From assembly GCA_013400115.1 (NCBI GenBank), contig VXBP01008913.1, positions 245,479 to 309,478 on the forward strand: DNA of 64,000 bases. Reading direction: 5' to 3'. Below are positions 57,660-64,000 of the stretch, one piece after another. Every line of letters starts with the position of its first letter. Within the stretch, counting starts at the first letter, position 1. Both the position numbers and the translations under genes were made by a program. This DNA is from Rhinopomastus cyanomelas. Taxonomy: Eukaryota > Chordata > Aves > Bucerotiformes > Rhinopomastidae. The notes below the pieces were generated by a model. The model was given only the letters and a program-made list of their open reading frames with translations, was not told the origin of the DNA and did no database searches.

Positions 57660-58205
57660 ACAGAATCACAGAAGAGTTTTGGCTGGAAGAGAAATTCAAG
57701 ATCATCAAGGCCAATCTTTTCCCAGCCCTATCAGCACCACAGCATTAATGAAGATTAGGGATTGGAAAGGACCTCTAACGAACATCCAGCCCTACCCCCC
57801 TGACACAGCAGGATCACCTAGATCCAGTTGCACACGAACACATCCAGGCAGGTTTTAAATGTCTCCAGAGAAGGAGACTCCACAACCCCCCTGGGCAGCC
57901 CCTTCCAGGGCTCTGTCACCCTCACCGGGAAGAAGTTCCTTCTCAGGTTGACGTGGAACCTCCTGTGTTCCAGCTCACACCCACTGCCCCCTGTCCTATC
58001 ATTAGAGGACACTGAGCAGAGCCTGGCTCCATCCTCCTGACAGCCACCTTTCACATATTTATAGACATTAATGGGGTCACCCCTCAGGCTCCTTTTCTCC
58101 AAGCTGAAGAGACCCAGCTCCCTCAGCCTTTCCTCATCAGGGAGATGTTCCACTCCCTCCATCCTCTTCCTGGCTCTGTGCTGGACTATCCCCCAACACA
58201 ACACC
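57660..58205 (-). mobile_element. Old CR1 tail followed by a young CR1 fragment
   Basis: 57660-57720 is a second-type tail; 57752-58205 a well-preserved copy open over 128 codons. Confidence 0.9.
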
Positions 58206-58259
58206 TACCCTTCTCTTAAACACCTTTGCAGCAGCAGCACAGCAGAAACTGGCAGGTAG

Positions 58260-58510
58260 CTGGTCTTCATTTTTACCTTTTGAAATTTAACTCTTAAATT
58301 TAAAAAATGCTTCTAAATTTTTTGAAAACATGTCTCAAACTGTTAATTTAACTTTTAATTTTCTTAAATTTTGTTTTAGTGTTTAAAACCTTTTTTCTTA
58401 CTTTTACAGTTTTTAAATGTAATTTTTTAATTCTTAACCTTTTTTTCAACATTAATTTTATCCTTGAGACAAAACCATAATAATTTGAGACACTAATAGT
58501 GTTGGAAAAA
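58260..58510. repeat. AT-rich low-complexity block
   Basis: About 250 bp of A/T runs with repeated ttaaattt-type words; no coding signal. Confidence 0.8.
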
Positions 58511-58727
58511 ACGTGTCAGATCTATGGTGCTTTCACTTTCAGGTGGCAGTGGCTGCTGGAGAACAAGCCGTGACTCCCAGTTGCCTTGTAAAACTTGCTC
58601 TTATAAGCTCTACTCACTTCCTCCTCTGTCATTATTTAAACCACCTGTCACATCTGCTCACTAGTCAGGAAGAGAATCTCAGGAAAATACTTCCTTTTTC
58701 ATTTAATAGTGTAGAAACTTATTCCAA

Positions 58728-59152
58728 AAGAGGAGTAGAACACCTGCCTGATGAGGAAAGGCTGAGGGAGCTGGGGCTCTTGAGCTGGGAGAAGAGGAGC
58801 CTGAGGGGTGACCTCATTAATGTTGATAAATATGTGAAGGGTGGGTGTCAGGAGGATGGAGCCAGGCTCTGCTCAGTGGCACCTAGTGATAGGACAAGGG
58901 GCAGTGGGTGTGAGCTGGAACAGAGGAGGTTCCACATAAATATGAGAAGGGACTTCTTCCCAGTGAGGGTGACAAAGCCCTGGAAGGGGCTGTGCAGGGG
59001 GATTGTGGAGTCTCCTTCTCTGGAGACGTTTAAGACCCACCTGGACGTGTTCCTGTGCACCTTGGTCTGGGTGATCCTGCTGTGGCAGGGGGGTTGGACT
59101 GGATGATCTTTCGAGGTCCCCTCCAAGCCCTACTGTACTATGATACTGTGAC
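58728..59152 (+). mobile_element. CR1 3' fragment
   Basis: From ggagtagaacacctgcctga to tactatgatactgtga; open frame preserved to the ORF end. Confidence 0.93.
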
Positions 59153-59336
59153 CCACGCTGGAGAAGGCACCACTCGGCTGAAAATGACAGACAAATGGGG
59201 AAAATGCGTTAAAATCCACTGTTTCTTGGGTTTGGGTAAAAGCTGGGCGTTTTAACCACAACCAACTTGTGATGTCACTGAGAAACACTTTTGCCTGACC
59301 GTCCCCCTACTCCAGACCCCGACACAAAAGCCTTAC

Positions 59337-61356
59337 CAGCAGCAGAGTCTTCTGGAGCTGGGGCAGCGTGCGCTCCTCGCCAGAGGGTGCCGCTTTTTCC
59401 AGCTGCTGGGATGTGGTGGAGAAAGAACCCATTTCCTGCATTGACAGGTCCTCTTTCAGGGCAGGCCGCTGGCAGATCCCGACAGGCACCGGTCTGAACA
59501 GTATGCACAGACCGAGGATGTCTTGCCCGAGGTTTGTGCCGGGTTGTGGGGCAGCCAGCTCTGCGTACTGCAGGGGCCAACTCAGAGCGCCGACGGGTCC
59601 TCCCACTGCTTTCTGCGCCGTCCCTCTTTAAAACCAGTCCTGGTAGCACAACGTGCCTTCTGCTTAAATCATTCCTGCTCTCAGGGGCTGCACGAAGGTT
59701 CAAAGGCGGCAGCGACGGACACCCGGTGCTGGCTGCATTTGCACCACTTCTGCTTCCTGGCAGAGGTGGGTCAGGTGTCAGCAGCTTCCCTGGAGCTGTG
59801 TGAGTTTTGCTGGCTTCAGTGGCCGACTGCAGCTGGACCGGAGCACCTGCTCTCTTCCTGGGTATAAAACTTGAATGGGCTTTTTTGGTGGACTTTGCTT
59901 TGTGGATTAATCGATTGGCTTCATCCAGTTCCGAATGACTACTAGGCACTGGGTATTGACTGTTCTCATCCGTTAGTACCACCCATTCTCTTCTTTGAGC
60001 CAGGAAGGGTCTTGCACACATCAGTGCGTTCAGGGATGGGCACCCTTTGCATGACTCTTCACTAGTGACATTTGGCTTCCCTACGTGACAGCTCTCCCAA
60101 TGATTTCTCACGACCACCGGCTCTGAAGGTCGAGCAACACCACCTAAGTCAGCCTCAGCTTTACCTGTGGGTGGAACATGCCGTGCAGAAGCTGCTCCTC
60201 GGGGGGCTTGCTGACAGCATCTGTCACAGTCTTCAACTATTATCAGGTTGATTTGATCACCCCCTCGTAGCCTTCTACGGCATTTTCCATTTTCTGTGCT
60301 TTCCTTTTTCTTTGCCAGCTCTAAGTTGTCTCTGACAGAGGACAGAGGCTGAGCTCCATGGTTCATAACCAGAGCTTTTAAATGACTGGCTTCACCTTCC
60401 AAATCCTTCTTTAAGATACTTCTTGAGAAATTTGCTCTTTCTCTTTCAAGAGCAGTAGTTTTCAGGGGGTTGTGAGGGGAACTGACCTCTGCACCAGGCA
60501 CCAGTGACACGATGACTTCAACCACATTTCTCTTTCCTGGTACATCCTGAAATAAGGAGAATCCTGGATTGATGCCACCAGTGTATTTCCTATTTTTCTC
60601 TCTTGTTTCAGTCCTTTTCCCCGAGTTATGTCTAAACCCCTCTGCCCTGATGTTTGTGTCCTTGGGCAGTGCCTTGGCGGTGCTGGGAATGCCAGTGGAA
60701 CACCTCTGATTAGGAAAGAAGGTCACATGTGCTGCAAGAGGTTGCCTGGAGGTTTGCACTCTTGAAGATCTTTTTTGTGGGGTCATTAGAAAACTCTTAC
60801 CTTGCATCAGATCCTGAACATTTTGTCCTGGAATAGAATCAGGGGTGGTCGAGACTTCACTAGGACTGACAACAGGATGACCAGTGGCTCCTGGGCTAGC
60901 CTTTCCACAAGATGGCTTGCTTCTTGCTTCATTTATATTGTGACGAGAACTAAATGCATGACTTGTAGCACTTTCCAGTTTAGCAGACGTAGAGGACTCC
61001 GCGGGTTCTCTTCCAGACCTGTGAGAAGAGGAGGAATCCCCTTCTGAACTGTTGACGGGTGCAGCAGGAGTCAGAACATTACGTTTAGCCAACAGGTGGG
61101 GAACAGGGCCGTGGGGGTAGCACTGTGAGCCTGCATTTCTCACACAGTTATTTAGATGCTGATTCTTATAAGCAGAAAGCAAACGGTTGTTCCTAGTCTG
61201 TGACTCTTCTGGATGGGGCAGGGCACAGTCACACTGTGGAGTCAAAGATGATTGACCCAGAGTTGTGTAATTCCCATTTTGTTCTCCAGCCTCAAGACTG
61301 TCAAGGCTTGACAGGCTTTCTGAATCATCTGCTTCCTCTGATTCCTGATGAAAATT
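59337..61356 (-). CDS. CEP126: CEP126 giant exon (2020 bp)
   Basis: The longest open frame in the window that is not repeat. Acceptor actctctttcag|AATTTTC, donor GCTGCTG|gtaagg, 673 codons plus one base. It begins NFHQESEEADDSESLSSLDS LEAGEQ, aligned with the human SETLSSIDSLEATEHEE. Further in, SRSILKKDLEGEASHLKALV and RDNLELAKKKES match the human FLKSILKKESKYEHGYLKAL and RDSIELTKEKGAE. The rest is low-complexity, Ser/Arg/Lys-rich and weakly conserved, typical of this protein's disordered middle. There is no catalytic domain. Exon size is like that of the human large exon. The frame is intact with no stop, so the gene is probably functional. The N-terminal coiled-coil exons lie beyond 64000. 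Confidence 0.93.
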
Positions 61357-61449
61357 CTGAAAGAGAGTTGTAAAATCACACTGTTAGATCAATCACAAAT
61401 GGTTGGGGTTCTTTTTCTGATTGATTTTTTTCGTTAGTGAGAGAATCAC

Positions 61450-62265
61450 AGTGAAGGTGACAGAGCACTGAACAGGCTGCCCAGGGAGGTCGTGGAGTCT
61501 CCGTCACTGGGGATGTTTAAGACCCACCTGGATGTGTTCCTGTGTGACTTGGTCTAGGGGGTCCTGCTGCAGCAGGGGGATTGCACTGGACAGTCTTTCA
61601 AGGTCCCTTCCAGTCCCTAATGATTCTATGACTCTATGAATCACAGCATCACAGAACATCAGGGATTGGAAGGGACCTTGAAAAGATCATCCAGTCCAAT
61701 CCCCCCACCACAGCAGGATCTCCTAGATCAAGTCACACAGGAACAGGGTTTTAAATGTCTCCAGTGAAGGAGACTCCACAATCCCCCTGGGCAGCCCCTT
61801 CCAGGGCTCTGGCACCCTCACTGTAAAGAAGTTCCTTCTCATATTGATGTGGAACCTTCCCTGTTCCAGCTGACACCCATTGCCACTTGTCCTACCAGTA
61901 GATGACACTGAGCAGAGCCTGGCTCCATCCTCCTGACACTCACCCTTTACATACTTATTAATATTAATGAGGTCATCCCTCAGTCTCCTTTTTTTCCAAG
62001 CTAAAGAAAACCAGCTCCCTCAGCCTTTCCTCATCCCTTCATCATCTCTGTGGCTCTGTGCTGGGCTCTCTCCAGCAGCTCTGTGTCCTTCTGGAACTGG
62101 GGGGCCTAGAACTGGACACAAGATTCCAGATGCTGTTTCACCGGGGCAGAGTGGAGGGGGAAGAGAACCTGTCTGGATCTGCTAACCAACCCCCCTTCTG
62201 ATCCACCCCAGGATGCCGTTGGCCACGAGGGCACACTGCTGGCCCACGGTCATCTTGCTGTCACA
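61450..62265. mobile_element. Tail-to-tail pair of CR1 copies
   Basis: Plus fragment 61450-61640 meets a minus copy 61641-62265 at their 3' ends (tgattctatgactctatga then atcacagcatcacagaacat). Confidence 0.9.
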
Positions 62266-62423
62266 AGCAAAGTCTAATTCATGTATTAATCTACCTGTAG
62301 AACAAACCCTTTTGTCCTGAAAAAGCTGTTTCAGTTTCAGTTCTACAGGATCACCTATTCAAACAGGGCTTCAGACTGAAGCAAATCACTGAACCAACAG
62401 ACACGAAGATTTGAGTGTGATTT

Positions 62424-62602
62424 CACAGAACATTAGGGTTGGGAAGAGACACAGAAAGATCATCTAGTACAATCCCCCTGCCACGGAGCAGGACCACCGT
62501 GCAACTTGACCTAGGGGATCCTGCTGTGGTGGAAGGATTGGACTGGATGGTCTTTCGAGGTCTCTTCCAACCCCTAATGTTCTGTGATTCTGTGATGTAA
62601 TG
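62424..62602. mobile_element. Minus CR1 tail next to plus CR1 tail
   Basis: Minus tail 62424-62495, then plus tail 62496-62602, head-to-head in tail sequence. Confidence 0.85.
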
Positions 62603-63139
62603 GAAGAGATCAACATCAAAGATGTCAACATTTAGTTACAGGTGAAAAATGTGCCATGATTCTAGATTGAAGGTGAAGCCTGACTTAGTTCCAGTGATGT
62701 TTTATCCTAACCTTCCCCTTAAGAGCCTTTTTCCCACTAATCACCCCTGAGCATTTGGTGGGAGACTCTGTACACAGGCACTCTTTTTTCCATGCTGGTC
62801 CTGTCTGTGCCTCTGAAGAGTTAGACCAATTCTCACAGAAGGAACCCTTCTTTAACTCATTCCAGTCATTCTACAAATGCACTTGACAATGAATTGTTTT
62901 TCCATCAGTTATCTGAAACATCTCCAGTTCAGAGACACAGTCCAACCTCAAAAGCACAGTAACACAAACAGCTAACAGTCACAAAGGTCAACTGACTCAT
63001 GAACGTGGTCTTCCTTTGATGGTTGGACAATATGCTTGACAAACAAGGAGAGCTAAGACAAAAATCCTGCTTCAAATCAGTCAGGAAGAGATTTAACATC
63101 TGCATTTCACGGATACCACTTGAAAAACCTCATCATGAT

Positions 63140-63765
63140 CAGGAAACATCTCCCTGCTGAGGAAAGGCTGGAGGATCTGGGTCTCTTGAGCTTGGAAAAA
63201 AAAAGACTGAGGGGTGACCTCATTCATGTTGATCAATATGTGAAGGGTGGGTGTCAGGAGGATGGAGCCAGGTTCTGCTCAGTAGCATCTAATGATAGGA
63301 CAAGGGGCAGTGGGTGTGAGCTGGAACACAGGAGGTTCCACCAACCTGAGAAGGAACTTCTTCCCAGTGAGGGTGACGGAGCACTGGACGGGGCTGCCCG
63401 GGGAGGTTGTGGAGTCTCCTTCACTGGAGATGTTAAGACCTGCCTGGACATGTTCCTATGTGACTGGTCTAGGTGGTCCTGCTGTGGTGGGGGGATTGGA
63501 CTGGATGATCTTTCAAGGTCCCTTCCAGTCTGTAATGAGCAAATCCACACAGTACCTCCGCAGACCTCCTCCTGCTCCACTGACTACCTGGCAGAGCTGC
63601 ACTGTTTGTAAATGCATTGCTCCTAGCTGGAGATGGCTACCATGTCTCCAAGCTCAAGAGACCCAGCTCCTTCAGCCTTTCCTCAGCAGGGAGATGCTCC
63701 ACTCCCTTCCCCATCTTTGTGGCCGTGCGCAGCACCCCGTGAAGAAGTCGGGGGCATGAGCTATC
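63140..63765. mobile_element. Plus CR1 fragment and minus CR1 fragment
   Basis: 63140-63540 is plus (agggtgggtgtcaggaggat). 63645-63765 is a minus internal piece (ttcagcctttcctcagcagg). Confidence 0.87.
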
Positions 63766-63910
63766 AAAGGTTGGAATGTTCTGCAACGAGCGCGTTGGGC
63801 TGTGCTGCATTTGGGGAGAAGGGTGGGTGCAGGCCAGCCTGGTACTGTCAGAGAGCGGGGTCGGACCTGCCCCGCGGTGTTACAAGAGCAGGGCCGGCAC
63901 CTGCCCCGTG

Positions 63911-64000
63911 GTGTCACAGGGATGTGTGATGACACAGGGGTGTGTGATGACACGGGGGTGTGTGGTGTCACCGGGATGTGTGATGTCACCGGGGTGTGTG
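63911..64000. repeat. Tandem repeat of about 20 bp, running off the window
   Basis: At least four units around gtgtgtgatgacacaggg and gggatgtgtgatgtcacc. Confidence 0.85.

Larger units (their letters stand above)
56104..59336 (-). other. CEP126 intron(s) between giant exon and DSTDEFL exon
   Basis: 3.2 kb with CR1 at 56722-56806, 57660-58205 and 58728-59152, an AT-rich block at 58260-58510, and the two candidate exons above. The human exon with RRKRIAETKRR was looked for and not found, so it is lost, strongly diverged, or replaced. Confidence 0.7.
61357..64000 (-). other. CEP126 intron upstream of the giant exon
   Basis: CR1 at 61450-62265, 62424-62602, 63140-63540 and 63645-63765; a tandem repeat at 63911-64000. 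The stretch 62603-63139 is unique. I searched for the preceding exon (human pattern KLEETQKLLEDQHLSNLQKF) and did not find it. Confidence 0.75.

Noticed and set aside
1..64000. CRISPR-like regularly spaced repeats
   Set aside because: Recurring motifs are CR1 3' ends with irregular spacing and both orientations; the genome is vertebrate.

Overview
This is vertebrate nuclear DNA, and almost certainly a bird. It holds three single-copy genes in the order YAP1 - CFAP300 - CEP126, all read from the minus strand. That is the same order and relative orientation as the human 11q22 neighbourhood. The rest is packed with 3' fragments of CR1 LINE retrotransposons, the dominant avian interspersed repeat. 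My hand tally puts CR1 at about 25 kb of the 64 kb. Many copies are close to one another in sequence. CR1 this dense and young suggests a CR1-rich lineage such as Piciformes (woodpeckers, barbets) or hornbills; that placement is inference.

Layout, low to high coordinates. 1-12449 is the 5' part of YAP1 intron 2, with no exon found. 12450-12697 is YAP1 exon 2, 12698-17021 is intron 1, and 17022-17264 is the visible part of exon 1, cut by a 339-base run of N (17265-17603) inside a CpG island. CFAP300 follows at once: its stop codon is at 18276-18278, a poly(A) signal candidate at 18050-18055, and its seven coding exons end at the ATG at 35491-35493 in a second CpG island. All seven exons join in frame to 267 codons. 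35731-52539 is intergenic: CR1 copies, a GATA/GACA microsatellite and unique sequence without a recognisable gene. 52540-64000 is the 3' part of CEP126: last exon, two upstream exons, two small candidate exons, and the 2020-bp giant exon at 59337-61356. The 5' exons of CEP126 lie past the window end.

YAP1 is the Hippo-pathway transcriptional co-activator. CFAP300 serves assembly or transport of dynein arms in motile cilia, and CEP126 is a centrosome and cilium-base protein. The genes are neighbours by conserved synteny, not an operon, although the CFAP300 3' end and the YAP1 promoter are less than about 1 kb apart here.

I found no CRISPR array, bacterial gene, intact transposase or undescribed multi-gene system. 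The most interesting signals concern CR1 biology: oligomers of CR1 3' tails, CR1 tails nested in reverse orientation at similar points of other CR1 copies, and CR1 copies ending within about 25-40 bp of CFAP300 splice acceptors. There is also a likely misassembly at the single N at 54982.
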